A DNA stretch of 54,473 bases from the NCBI GenBank assembly GCA_948470905.1, contig CAOKQK010000013.1, forward strand, positions 1-54,473, read 5' to 3'. A program made the translations under genes and the position numbers. Shown here piece after piece: positions 9,127-17,413 of the stretch; position 1 is the first letter of the stretch; each line of letters starts with the position of its first letter. Source of the stretch: an uncultured Lachnospiraceae bacterium. GTDB lineage: Bacteria; Bacillota; Clostridia; Lachnospirales; Lachnospiraceae. Below the pieces are notes generated by a model that did no database searches, was not told the DNA's origin, and worked only from the letters and a program-made list of their open reading frames with translations.

Positions 9127-9705
9127 TCACCGCTCTTTGCCGGAATTTCCGCCAACACCCATGAAAGCATCAATCTTCTCCAGCACTGCGGGATCTTTCT
9201 GATAGGAAAAGTCCGTAGCCTCGATTGTCAGAGTTTCTCCCGGGACTATTTCTTTCCTGATCCACTCCGCCGACCTGAAAAAATCTTCTTTTACATCCAA
9301 TGTGGTGGACAAGTGGACGGGATGCCTGTTTTCCTCATTCATGCGGTGAAGATACCTGTGGTACAAAACTTCCGCTTCTCCCCGCAGCACAATGGTCAAG
9401 ACCTCATAGTGGTTTTCATCGGCAATGGAATGCAGCTTTATCAGCTCCTTTTCATGAAAATTTGCCTCCAGGATCATATCCTTTCCCGTCAGGGCGATCC
9501 GTGAAAACGCATGGCACATAAGCTCTACCGTCGCATTGGAAAGCTTCTTGTTCTCCTCACGGTCATGAAACCCGATAAAATCACCCAGAATCTCCTTAAT
9601 GGTGTCTTTCTGGAATACTACACTGCGGTATCTTTCGGATAATATTTGGGAAAACGTTGACTTCCCTGCCGCTATATCTCCTGTGATCAATAATAATTTC
9701 TGCAT
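9127..9705 (-). CDS. Small P-loop kinase (AAA/zeta-toxin-like ATP-binding protein)
   Basis: A 192-residue cytosolic nucleotide-binding protein. It starts with strand LLLITG and the Walker A loop GDIAAGKST (residues 8-16). FQKDTIKEILGDF follows, at the place where small-molecule kinases bind substrate. A central VELMCHAFSRIALTGKDMILEANF resembles the Walker B-like strand of zeta toxin/chloramphenicol-phosphotransferase-type kinases. The conserved RGEAEVLYHRYLHRM, with several Arg, is the lid. The substrate is not known. No antitoxin partner is next to it, so I do not call it a toxin. GGAGG precedes the ATG. Its stop overlaps a possible GTG start of the esterase, so the pair may be co-transcribed. 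Confidence 0.8.
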   Translation of the reverse strand: MQKLLLITGDIAAGKSTFSQILSERYRSVVFQKDTIKEILGDFIGFHDREENKKLSNATVELMCHAFSRIALTGKDMILEANFHEKELIKLHSIADENHYEVLTIVLRGEAEVLYHRYLHRMNEENRHPVHLSTTLDVKEDFFRSAEWIRKEIVPGETLTIEATDFSYQKDPAVLEKIDAFMGVGGNSGKER

Positions 9706-9781
9706 TGATATATTCCTCCTATATTAGTTCCGCCTCTCCGCTTCTACGCCCCCTTGTCATTGTCTGAACTGTTACTTTTGA

Positions 9782-11152
9782 TCAGCCCTCTGCCTGAACC
9801 TGCCTGTAATACTGCAGCAACAGCCGCACAACCCTGCTGTAGCTCACCGCCCCGTCCGTGACGCCGTTCACCTTCAGATTGGTGTCTATGAACGCATCCG
9901 AGATCTCGTCAACGATCTCCGTGTCGATCAGCGCCTTGCCGTTGATCCTGTCCCACTCATCCTGGGTAACAAAGACATCGTCCGCCCATACCCGGCTGTC
10001 CACAGCCACAGGCGGGATCACAGCGGCTGCCGCCTCATAGGATACCCTGCTCTCCTCCCACGCCTTGTACAGGTCATTGTTCAGATAGACCAGCACGCCA
10101 AGGTAGCCTGAATACTGGAAAAATACGTCATCGGACTGTGTGCATGCCAGGTAGGCTATGAAATTCGCCTCGTCCTCAAAGATATATCCCCTCAGATGCG
10201 CCAGCTCATGGCACATGGTCTCGGGAATATTCAGGATCTGCATCACATCATTATAGTTCGCCTCCATGGAGAAGGGAAAATAATACCCCTTCATATACTG
10301 CTGGCACATAAAATCCGAGGCAAGCAGCGCCTTGGGACGGGGATAATAGCCGTCCAGCTGGGGATAGGTCTTCCCAAGCCGCCTCATCAGTTCCCTCGCC
10401 TGGTCAGCCAGAGCATTTAACTGTACCCGGTATTCCGCCCCCTGCAGTTCGCCGCCAGGACCTGTATAAATCACCCTTCCTGCCTCGTCACGCTCCATCA
10501 CCTTCGCCAGCTGGTTACACTTTCCCGCTACAATATTATAGACGGCGATCAGCTCTGTCAGCTCATATTCCCCGTCATCCTCCCCGAAATAATGTTCCGA
10601 AAAGGTGGACGCATGATAGAGGATAAAGCAGTTTAAGGTCATGACCAGGCAGACTGCCAGCAAGGTCCATGCAAGGAAGCGGTAAAATCCCGCTGCAAAG
10701 CGCCAGAAACCTCCTGTCCGACGGCACGCTGCGCCCTTCTGCCTCCCCGCATCGCCCGACTGCGCCAACCGGTCGCCCGACTGCCCGGCTTCCTGTAGCC
10801 TGCCCGACCGACTGCCTTCCTGCGCCCTGACCAGCCGGCTGCCCAACCGCCCGGCTTCCTGCGTCCTGACAAACCGTCTGATCCCGCGCACCGCTCCCCC
10901 CATGGCACAGGCCAGCCCCAGGAGCAGCGCAAAAATAACCATAACGGCTCCCGCTCCCAGCATCCACTCCCCCACGGAGAAGGGAAACAGCCCTGTGACC
11001 CGCCCGTAAAGATTCACCCATACGGGGAAAATATTGGCGATATACCAGTCTGAAAACCCCCTGCTGTTCCACGCCGCCACATTCAGCAATATTGTCAGCA
11101 GCCCAATGCCTGCATAAATTATGAGACTTTTGCGTCCTTTTATCCTGTGCAT
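9782..11152 (-). CDS. DUF3810 family membrane protein, zinc-metallopeptidase-like
   Basis: A 456-residue membrane protein. It has three hydrophobic segments (about residues 10-30, 60-85 and 155-180) followed by a large domain. The segment ETMCHELAHLRGYIFEDEANFIAYLAC holds an HExxH-like helix (HELAH) plus a downstream Glu-Ala-Asn-Phe, as in gluzincin-type metallopeptidases and the DUF3810 family. The likely function is a zinc protease, but no substrate is known. Oddly, residues 95-150, between transmembrane segments two and three, are a low-complexity Arg/Gln/Ala/Gly/Ser stretch made of repeated QEAG/QEGS units. That insert is not expected in the family. Start ATG 11152 has AGGAG upstream. It sits between the kinase and the DUF3048 gene on the same strand. 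Confidence 0.85.
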   Translation of the reverse strand: MHRIKGRKSLIIYAGIGLLTILLNVAAWNSRGFSDWYIANIFPVWVNLYGRVTGLFPFSVGEWMLGAGAVMVIFALLLGLACAMGGAVRGIRRFVRTQEAGRLGSRLVRAQEGSRSGRLQEAGQSGDRLAQSGDAGRQKGAACRRTGGFWRFAAGFYRFLAWTLLAVCLVMTLNCFILYHASTFSEHYFGEDDGEYELTELIAVYNIVAGKCNQLAKVMERDEAGRVIYTGPGGELQGAEYRVQLNALADQARELMRRLGKTYPQLDGYYPRPKALLASDFMCQQYMKGYYFPFSMEANYNDVMQILNIPETMCHELAHLRGYIFEDEANFIAYLACTQSDDVFFQYSGYLGVLVYLNNDLYKAWEESRVSYEAAAAVIPPVAVDSRVWADDVFVTQDEWDRINGKALIDTEIVDEISDAFIDTNLKVNGVTDGAVSYSRVVRLLLQYYRQVQAEG

Positions 11153-11207
11153 ATTGCGCTCCTGTGCATGACTGGGCAGGGAAAATCTTTTCCTGCCTGT
11201 GCATATA

Positions 11208-11244
11208 AGAAAATCACGGCCTCCCCATGGAGAGAGGTCGTGAT
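11208..11244 (-). terminator. Rho-independent terminator after the DUF3048 gene
   Basis: On the minus strand ATCACGACCTC pairs with GAGGCCGTGAT (one mismatch; plus coordinates 11234-11244 and 11213-11223), and TTTTC follows. It starts 15 bases past the DUF3048 stop, so it separates that gene from the DUF3810 gene. A second imperfect hairpin lies at about 11175-11198. Confidence 0.7.
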
Positions 11245-11259
11245 CTCACACTTATCGGT

Positions 11260-12483
11260 TTATTCCCAGTACATGTGCTGGGAATACTCTTTCCAAATAC
11301 AGCAGATCCAGGTCTTGCCCTGATTCAGGACGATCTCCTTGCCGTTCTCGTCGTAGAAAAGATTCGGGTCCGTGTCGCTTTCGCGCTTCCAGGTTCCCTT
11401 GATCACCTTGCCATTGGTAAAGACATAAGCGTCTCCTGTGCCATGGATACCAAAACCCAGATAATCAGAGGCAGGATCGTCAGGAACCTTCTTCTCGCCG
11501 TGGCAGACCTTGAACACCACATTGGTAACGGCAACCTGCTCGTTGTTCATCTCATCTATCTGCGGCGAACCATACTGGGTACGGTAGTAAAGTCCGTCAT
11601 CCGGATTGTATGTAAAGCAGGGATTGTGCTTTCCGTATCCGCCCGCATTGCTCTGAGTACCTCCAGGATAAACCTTGGTCGCATTCGGATAGCTGTCATA
11701 AGTAGCCCTATAGCCGTCATCCGCAAAGCTGAACGCCTTTACAAATGTATCTCTGTAGTCAGTCTTGTAGCCCAGCCTTTTCACCGCGGCGTTATATCCC
11801 TTGATAAAAAGATAGCCTGTATGCTCTGTGCTGTATTTACTGCCTCTGTCAATACGTCCGTATGCCTCGCTCGCCCCGTTGTTAATGCCTGCCAGAGCCT
11901 GGCTGACATTGTCGATCCTGTTGGAGTTGATCAGCTCCTCAACCCAGGGTCTCGCAAGTCCCCAGTTACAGTAGATGGAGTCGTATGCCATCGCTTCATA
12001 GAGATAATAGTCACGGGCACTCCTTACGGAACCGATATGATCCAGATTGTCATAATCCTCAAAAAGCCCCATCAACCGGGTAATACGCCCCTCCACAGGC
12101 GCTTCATAGATGATGCTTGCGGCAGAAATGCCGTACTGGGGAAGGCTTACCTGAATATTATTGATCATGACTGCCATGTTTCTTCTCTTGACTACAGATT
12201 CATCCTTCCACTCGCCGGTCAGATAACTCTGCATTTTTCCGTCCACTACCAGCCTCGCCGTAATGGGATGGTTCTCGCCCCCTGCCAGCTTGCCGGCTGT
12301 CGGTACAGGCGTAGGAGCCTCTGTCGGCGTCGGCGCCGCCGTAGACGCCGGTTCGGGCGTATTGCTTGGAGGCGTTTCCGTCACCATAGGCACCGGGTCT
12401 ATCATAACCGGAGAATCAGTCTGGCTGCATCCTGCCAAAATACCCAGCGCTAAAAAAAATGCCGCTAATACTTTCTTTTTCAT
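11260..12483 (-). CDS. yerB: DUF3048 domain-containing lipoprotein (YerB-like)
   Basis: A 407-residue lipoprotein. Lipobox LAGC gives lipid Cys19. A Pro/Thr/Ala/Glu-rich spacer (about 25-63) leads to the DUF3048 core. Typical stretches are RRNMAVMINNI, GISAASIIYEAPVEGRITRLMG, DHIGSVRSARDYY and, near the C-terminus, VTNVVFKVC and GKVIKGTWKRE. The family is common in Gram-positive bacteria; the Bacillus member is YerB. The molecular function is not known to me. Upstream sequence has AAGGAATATAAGGAA before the ATG. It is followed by its own terminator, so it is probably a single-gene unit. Confidence 0.9.
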   Translation of the reverse strand: MKKKVLAAFFLALGILAGCSQTDSPVMIDPVPMVTETPPSNTPEPASTAAPTPTEAPTPVPTAGKLAGGENHPITARLVVDGKMQSYLTGEWKDESVVKRRNMAVMINNIQVSLPQYGISAASIIYEAPVEGRITRLMGLFEDYDNLDHIGSVRSARDYYLYEAMAYDSIYCNWGLARPWVEELINSNRIDNVSQALAGINNGASEAYGRIDRGSKYSTEHTGYLFIKGYNAAVKRLGYKTDYRDTFVKAFSFADDGYRATYDSYPNATKVYPGGTQSNAGGYGKHNPCFTYNPDDGLYYRTQYGSPQIDEMNNEQVAVTNVVFKVCHGEKKVPDDPASDYLGFGIHGTGDAYVFTNGKVIKGTWKRESDTDPNLFYDENGKEIVLNQGKTWICCIWKEYSQHMYWE

Positions 12484-12671
12484 AAGTTGTTTCCTTATAT
12501 TCCTTTCTGATTCTTTTTCTCTATTTTATATCCAAATACCCTGTTTTGTCCATTCTTTCCTGTAAAAATTAAGAGTTTTTTAAATGTATTTTTTACCATT
12601 TGACTTATTTTTGTCTTCTCTTTCTCATTATTTTGTGCTAAAATAACAAAAAAAGGCATCGGAGGTATACC

Positions 12672-12899
12672 ATGAACCTAAAAGACGATTTTGTTATGGC
12701 GGACTTAATAGAAGCAGCGAAAGATTGTACAGGCAACGTCTTCTTCCATTGCGAGGGAGGAGACATCGTAAATCTGAAATCCCTGCTTTCCCAGTATGTG
12801 CTGGCGTCCATCGCCTGCAAGCCGGGATTGCTCAAAAATGCCCGGGTTGTCTGTACGCAGGATGAAGACTATGCAAGATTAGCTGATTTTCTGCAATAG
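12672..12899 (+). CDS. Small HPr-like domain protein
   Basis: A 75-residue cytosolic protein with GGAGG seven bases before ATG and an extended -10 (TGCTAAAAT, near 12635-12645) upstream, so it is a real gene. The stretch IVNLKSLLSQYVL followed by a short strand and a final helix DEDYARLADFL resembles the second half of HPr-fold proteins (VNAKSLLGVLSL...). The phosphorylatable His of true HPr is absent, because the first segment has no HxxP. The likely identity is a degenerate HPr-like regulatory domain, common in Lachnospiraceae, but this is inference. It stands alone between divergent DUF3048 and the convergent esterase gene. Confidence 0.65.
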   Translation: MNLKDDFVMADLIEAAKDCTGNVFFHCEGGDIVNLKSLLSQYVLASIACKPGLLKNARVVCTQDEDYARLADFLQ

Positions 12900-12931
12900 C
12901 TCCATCCCGCCGCTTTCAGACAGGGCTTTCG

Positions 12932-15142
12932 TTATTCTGCGTATCTTTTATAAATTGCCTGTACGCCTGTCACAGAGGTTGTAACCTCCTTGCCGGTACT
13001 GTCCTTATGGACCACGTCGTATGTCACCATGTCGTTCATGGACAACCCATCCAGGGTATTGCCCTGCCCATCCGTTGCATCGGCCGCCTTCTGCTGTGCA
13101 AGAGAGGTTGCAACCAGCTCTGCCACCTTCAGCGCCCCATGATAGGAAAGGTGAAGTGTGTCCTCCTCTATGCCGCGATGGGAATTGTAGAGATGATAGT
13201 TCTGCGCCACATAGGTCCTTCCCACAACACTATACCATTCTCCGGTCATTTTCCCCGTGTCCACAAGAAATACCTTTTTATCCTCGGCAAGCTTTCTGAT
13301 GGCGTCCATAAACGGCGCCAACCCGCTCCCTTCAGGGGTTCCGAACTCTCCCAGCTCATTCCCGCCCGCATCCTTCCAGAACTTGCAGCTCTGCATTGTG
13401 GTGGCAAGAATGACAATGATGCCCTTCTCCCTGCACTCATCTATCATTTTGGTCAGATACTGCACCATCTCGTCCACATTGCTGTAAGAACGGTCATTGA
13501 TGCCTGCCTGTATGATAAAGTAGTCGCCGGGCTGGCCGTTCTGCACCACACCGGGAAACGCCATCTCATACCAGCTCCTGGCATAGGTGCCGCCGCCTGC
13601 AAGGTTGGTGACTGCGTTTTCTTCCGTCACATACTGGGCAAACACCTGTCCCCAGCCGGTCTGATATCTGCCCGGCTGAGGCTCCGAGGTCTCTATGGGA
13701 TAATAATTGCTTACCGTAGAATCCCCGCCAATATAAATATGTACCCTGCGCTCCGTGATTTCGGGCGTCTTCCTGATCTCCACCGCGGCAAGGGAATAAT
13801 CTTTCTCGCTGAGGGAAAGCCTCATGGTCCCGCCGTCCACCCGCACATCCTCCATAAGATAGATATAGGGCAAAGCACCATTTCTGTCACCGGTTCCCTT
13901 ATTTCCCACATTAGTTCCCTGGGAAGCCCCATTGATGCGCACCGTAGAACGTCCGGTGCCTGACTTGGGCTTGGTTATCCTGATACTGTAGAAACCGTCC
14001 GGAAGGGCCGCCACAAACATACCGCTCTCATTGCGCAGGTTCACGCCGCCGGTAGTGCCCCCCACCGATCCGTAAAAGCCGTACAGTTCTTCGCCTGTAT
14101 ACTTCTCTTTTGCTTCTACATGGATATAACCGTCCGTTTCCGCAAATTCACACTGCCCCAGGCTGAACATCAATACAGGGGATACCTCCACTGCCGCCGC
14201 CCTGTCCAGCTTCAGGTTTATCTTCCCGCTCCCGTCAGCATGCATATCTTCCTTAGTCACGCTTCCGTCCTCATGACGTACCGTGACCTGATAAACGGTG
14301 TTCGGAGTGCAATTCACCAGCCCCGTCACATCCACCGCAAGCTCCTGCAGCCCTGCGGCATTTTGATTTACATAGGCATAGGCGCCTGCATCCACCTCTC
14401 TCCCCTGGGAAAAGTCGATTTCACGCAGCACCTTGACCCTTGCCTGCGCCAGCTGCTCCAACGCCGCTGCGTCCGGCTGATATTCCTCCAGGCTGTGTAC
14501 AATGAATTTCTTTTCCACGGAGACGCCGTCTACGGTGGCACAGACAGCTGCATAATCTATCTCTGTGCCCGCCAGGTAGCACTGAAGCGCCCCGTTGCTC
14601 ACCGTCAGGTTCTCGTCGCTGGTCTCCCAGAGAATGTCCTCCGGATCAGGCGCCTCCATGGGCTCTCCATATTGATCCAGGCAGTTGACCAGTGCAATCT
14701 CCGGCTGGGACCGCCTTTTGACTGCGTCGGGTAGAGAGATATCAAACGAAGCGACACGCTGCGCCTCCCGCACATGCAGCGTGGTGGTGAGCGCTTCCCT
14801 GGCATCGTCTCCCCACGCCGCCTGCAGCGTGATATCCGTCCCGTTGATATCTCCCGCCACATAGGCATCCGTAAGCGTAACCACTCCTTCCCCATCAATG
14901 GAAACACCGGCGCCGGAGCTCAAAACGCTCCATGTCACCTCAACCGGCTGCGCCTCCCCGCCTTCTCCCTTCATCACCACAAAGGGCGCCGACTGCGTCG
15001 TCTCCCCCGCGTGAGGAGCATACATATATTCCTGTCCACCTGTAATCTGCATACTTTCTTCCTTTCCGCAACCTGTCAGCAAGACAAGAGCTGCCACTGA
15101 CATGAGCTTTGCTATTTGAAAATGTATTTTGTTTTTTTTCAT
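12932..15142 (-). CDS. Multidomain lipoprotein with SGNH esterase domain (rhamnogalacturonan acetylesterase-like)
   Basis: A 736-residue surface lipoprotein. Lipobox LLTGC gives Cys25. Residues 30-220 hold Ig-like strands (TWSVLSSGAGVSIDGEGVVTLT, LWETSDENLTVSNG) resembling Big_2 modules. Residues 320-460 form a carbohydrate-binding-like beta-sandwich of the sort next to CE12 domains. The catalytic domain covers about 465-690: GGDST (Ser475), NLAGGG (Gly517 region), QAGIND (Asn550) and DTLHLSYHG (Asp661, His664), a complete SGNH set. It should deacetylate pectic polysaccharide. ATG 15142 has AGGAGAGGATGCT upstream and begins at the signal peptide. It is a distant paralogue of the esterase at 7286-9073, with a different anchor (lipid rather than C-terminal helix). 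Confidence 0.86.
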   Translation of the reverse strand: MKKNKIHFQIAKLMSVAALVLLTGCGKEESMQITGGQEYMYAPHAGETTQSAPFVVMKGEGGEAQPVEVTWSVLSSGAGVSIDGEGVVTLTDAYVAGDINGTDITLQAAWGDDAREALTTTLHVREAQRVASFDISLPDAVKRRSQPEIALVNCLDQYGEPMEAPDPEDILWETSDENLTVSNGALQCYLAGTEIDYAAVCATVDGVSVEKKFIVHSLEEYQPDAAALEQLAQARVKVLREIDFSQGREVDAGAYAYVNQNAAGLQELAVDVTGLVNCTPNTVYQVTVRHEDGSVTKEDMHADGSGKINLKLDRAAAVEVSPVLMFSLGQCEFAETDGYIHVEAKEKYTGEELYGFYGSVGGTTGGVNLRNESGMFVAALPDGFYSIRITKPKSGTGRSTVRINGASQGTNVGNKGTGDRNGALPYIYLMEDVRVDGGTMRLSLSEKDYSLAAVEIRKTPEITERRVHIYIGGDSTVSNYYPIETSEPQPGRYQTGWGQVFAQYVTEENAVTNLAGGGTYARSWYEMAFPGVVQNGQPGDYFIIQAGINDRSYSNVDEMVQYLTKMIDECREKGIIVILATTMQSCKFWKDAGGNELGEFGTPEGSGLAPFMDAIRKLAEDKKVFLVDTGKMTGEWYSVVGRTYVAQNYHLYNSHRGIEEDTLHLSYHGALKVAELVATSLAQQKAADATDGQGNTLDGLSMNDMVTYDVVHKDSTGKEVTTSVTGVQAIYKRYAE

Positions 15143-15348
15143 AGCATCCTCTCCTCTGCTTTTTTGATAAGTATACACCATTGCCAGGAGTCGCACAATG
15201 GATTTTTTATATTTATACCCCCATGCGTGCTTTGGCGCCATATCAACCCCCCCTGGACATTTATTTTCAGACTTACAACTCCCGGAGCAGCCAAAAAGGC
15301 TGCCGCCTGCTGAATTGTCCAGCTGACGACAACCTCCTGTATTATCCT

Positions 15349-16179
15349 TTATGCAAGCTCGCAGCCTATGAGGACCGCTCCTCTCTCAGCATAGTAACTG
15401 CAAAGCCCCCGCGCCTTATATACCAGCACGTCCGCACCGTGGTAAAGTTCCTTGATCGCTGCCTTGATCTGATTGGCGAGATGCTCATTTTCCACATGGC
15501 TGATCCGGATCTTGCCTCCGTTATAGCCCAATTTCTTCAGCTCCTCCAGCATCTTGGCGATAACCTTCTTATCCCCCCGGCTCTTGGAGATCGGCTCCAG
15601 GGTTCCCTGAGTGCTGGCCGTACCAATGATGCTGATGCCCAGCATGCCAATGGCTGACGCAACCGCCTTGTTGATCCTCCCGTTCTGGGCAAGATTATGC
15701 AGAGATTTCAGGGAAAAGAGAAGCCTTGTCTTTTTCTTGTATTCCTTCGCCTTGTCGCATATCTCCTCAAAACTGCAGCCCTGATCGTTCAGCTCCATTA
15801 ATTTTTCCACAAAAAGACGGATCTCCGCACCTGTGCTCAGGGTGTCAAAGACCTGGATCTTTACATCCGGATGTTCTCTCAAATACAGGTCCCTTGCCAC
15901 CATGGCAGAATTGTATGTTCCGGAAAGCCCGCTGGTCAGCGTTGCCACATAGACCACATCCGCCCCCTCAAACGCCTTCATCCAGCGTTCCACATTGGGG
16001 CATGCCGTATAAGATCTCCCCTTGTATGTCTCCAGCTCGCTCAGCATCTCCTCTATATCCAGATCCTCGTCCAGCCAGTCGCGCCTGTCCGTGGAAATCG
16101 TCAAAGGCACTGTCGTGAGGTTGCTGTACTCCGTATCCCGCATATCACAGGATGAATCCACAACAAATTTAACTGTCAT
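15349..16179 (-). CDS. DegV family protein (fatty-acid-binding FakB-like), variant C-terminus
   Basis: A 276-residue cytosolic protein. The DegV fold is shown by KFVVDSSCDM at the start, YTACPNVERWMKAFEGADVVYVATLTSGLSGTYNSAM (the fatty-acid carboxylate loop) and RLFSLKSLHNLAQNGRINKA. Related FakB proteins present fatty acids to the kinase FakA. Here the C-terminal motif GTHxGPG, which holds the conserved His, is replaced by CSYYAERGAVLIGCE, so this belongs to the DegV subgroup without that His. Start ATG 16179 was chosen because it begins exactly at the domain; the frame is open 82 codons further upstream, but that stretch is promoter region. It is divergent from a TetR gene and close to a second DegV gene. 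Confidence 0.9.
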   Translation of the reverse strand: MTVKFVVDSSCDMRDTEYSNLTTVPLTISTDRRDWLDEDLDIEEMLSELETYKGRSYTACPNVERWMKAFEGADVVYVATLTSGLSGTYNSAMVARDLYLREHPDVKIQVFDTLSTGAEIRLFVEKLMELNDQGCSFEEICDKAKEYKKKTRLLFSLKSLHNLAQNGRINKAVASAIGMLGISIIGTASTQGTLEPISKSRGDKKVIAKMLEELKKLGYNGGKIRISHVENEHLANQIKAAIKELYHGADVLVYKARGLCSYYAERGAVLIGCELA

Positions 16180-16354
16180 CTTCTTTTCCCTGTATGTCGC
16201 CCGACCGCTCCATACGACCTTTCTTAAATCATGATTTACAATTGCATCTTTTGCCCGCAGGGCATTCAGATGAGTTACTGCCCGCGGGAGTGGATCATGC
16301 AATGTAGTTTTAATTACTACTTTATATTGTAACCCAAACTCTTTTATGATACAA

Positions 16355-16379
16355 TTTACAAAACGATGCAGTTTGTAAA
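16355..16379. promoter_or_regulatory. Inverted repeat between degV and tetR (TetR operator candidate)
   Basis: TTTACAAA (16355-16362) and TTTGTAAA (16372-16379) are perfect 8-base arms around a 9-base spacer. The site lies 83 bases before the TetR start and 176 bases from the divergent degV start. This size and placement are typical for a TetR dimer controlling itself and a divergent neighbour. Confidence 0.6.
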
Positions 16380-16461
16380 CTTTTATCAACTGCAGCTGCC
16401 AGGTTGCAGGCAGCGGTCCAGCCATGCAGTATTTCGCAATATAGAAGGAGAGTCACCTCAT

Positions 16462-17016
16462 ATGAAATTTTTTCCCGAACGCATAACGATACAGAACAAA
16501 ACCAGGCGAAGCCGCTTTACGAGAATGTGCATCGGTGAGGCGATCATCGACCTGATGAAAAACACAGATTATGAAAGCATCAAGATTTCCGACATTGCCA
16601 AACGATCCGGCATTTCGCGGATGACCTTCTATCATTACTATGACTCCAAGTCAGCCGCCCTGACGGACTATCTGGATGAGATCATCCTGCGTTATCTGAG
16701 GGAAAGCCGCAAAAATCCCCATGTGGGAAGATTTCAGGAATACACACACATCCTGTTCTCCCTGAACTTCTTTGACCAATACGCGGATTATTTCCTGGTG
16801 ATGGCGCAGGCGGGGCTGTACTCGATCCTGATCAACGGGATCAACGAATTCATGACCTCCCGCTTTACCTCCGGCTTCAAGAGCTCCCTCTACGGGCTCT
16901 ACTACTACGCGGGCGCCCTGCTGAACACCTTCCTCAAATGGGAGGAGGATGGAAAACAGGAACCTGCGGAGAAGATTGCGGAGATCATTTCCTGTTTCCT
17001 GCCCGCGCGGTCGTAA
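16462..17016 (+). CDS. TetR/AcrR family transcriptional regulator
   Basis: A 184-residue regulator. The N-terminal helix-turn-helix spans about residues 12-60: RRSRFTRMCIGEAIIDLMKN, then YESIKISDIAKRSGISRMTFYHYYDSK, the classic TetR recognition helix with TFYHYY. The remaining helices would form the ligand pocket and dimer face, with no diagnostic residues. The C-terminal NTFLKWEEDGKQEPAEKIAEIISCFL resembles TetR_C domains of the DhaS type. ATG 16462 has AAGGAG upstream at 11 bases. It is divergent from one DegV gene, in tandem with another, and has an inverted repeat in its upstream region. It may control the DegV genes; this is inference from position. Confidence 0.9.
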   Translation: MKFFPERITIQNKTRRSRFTRMCIGEAIIDLMKNTDYESIKISDIAKRSGISRMTFYHYYDSKSAALTDYLDEIILRYLRESRKNPHVGRFQEYTHILFSLNFFDQYADYFLVMAQAGLYSILINGINEFMTSRFTSGFKSSLYGLYYYAGALLNTFLKWEEDGKQEPAEKIAEIISCFLPARS

Positions 17017-17206
17017 GCAGGCGAAACAGGAATCCGTTTTTTGCCACAATAAGCCGGGGGCTTACAGGCTTTTGCTCAATGCCCCCAGGAATAAGTGTTG
17101 ACAAACCTGCCGCCATACACTACACTCTTTAACATAAACCAAATTCCTGCGGCAGACCCTTACAAGCATATGGGAACTGTTCATAAATAACCTTACAGTT
17201 GGCACA

Positions 17207-17295
17207 GGATAAGTCCCAAAGACAAGGCGGAGGAAAGAGTCAACGATGCCACCGCATCGCCCCCTTCCTCCGCCTTGCAGACTGAAAATTTATCC
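17207..17295. repeat. Nested inverted repeat (palindromic element)
   Basis: The outer arms CAAGGCGGAGGAA (17223-17235) and TTCCTCCGCCTTG (17265-17277) are perfect 13-mers. Between them lies a second perfect hairpin, CGATGC (17244-17249), CACC, GCATCG (17254-17259). Farther out GGATAA (17207-17212) pairs with TTATCC (17290-17295). There is no T-run on either side, so it is not a simple terminator. It lies in the 400-base gap between tetR and the second degV and could be a palindromic mobile repeat or a structured leader. The rest of the gap shows nothing else I can name. Confidence 0.7.
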
Positions 17296-17413
17296 TTTAT
17301 GAGACATTAGGCGCTTAACAATGAAATCCTGCGCAAGAAGGCAAAATTGGGGTTACGGCTTGTCCGGGTTAGGGCAATTAAGTTGAGTTATACCAGATTA
17401 AGGAGACACAAAA

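Noticed and set aside
9127-9705. Zeta-toxin type kinase as part of a toxin-antitoxin system
   Set aside because: No small antitoxin gene is next to it and the P-loop family is broad.
11227-12453. 408-codon plus-strand frame opposite the DUF3048 gene
   Set aside because: The minus-strand product has lipobox and family motifs; the plus frame has none and ends in an Arg-only stretch.
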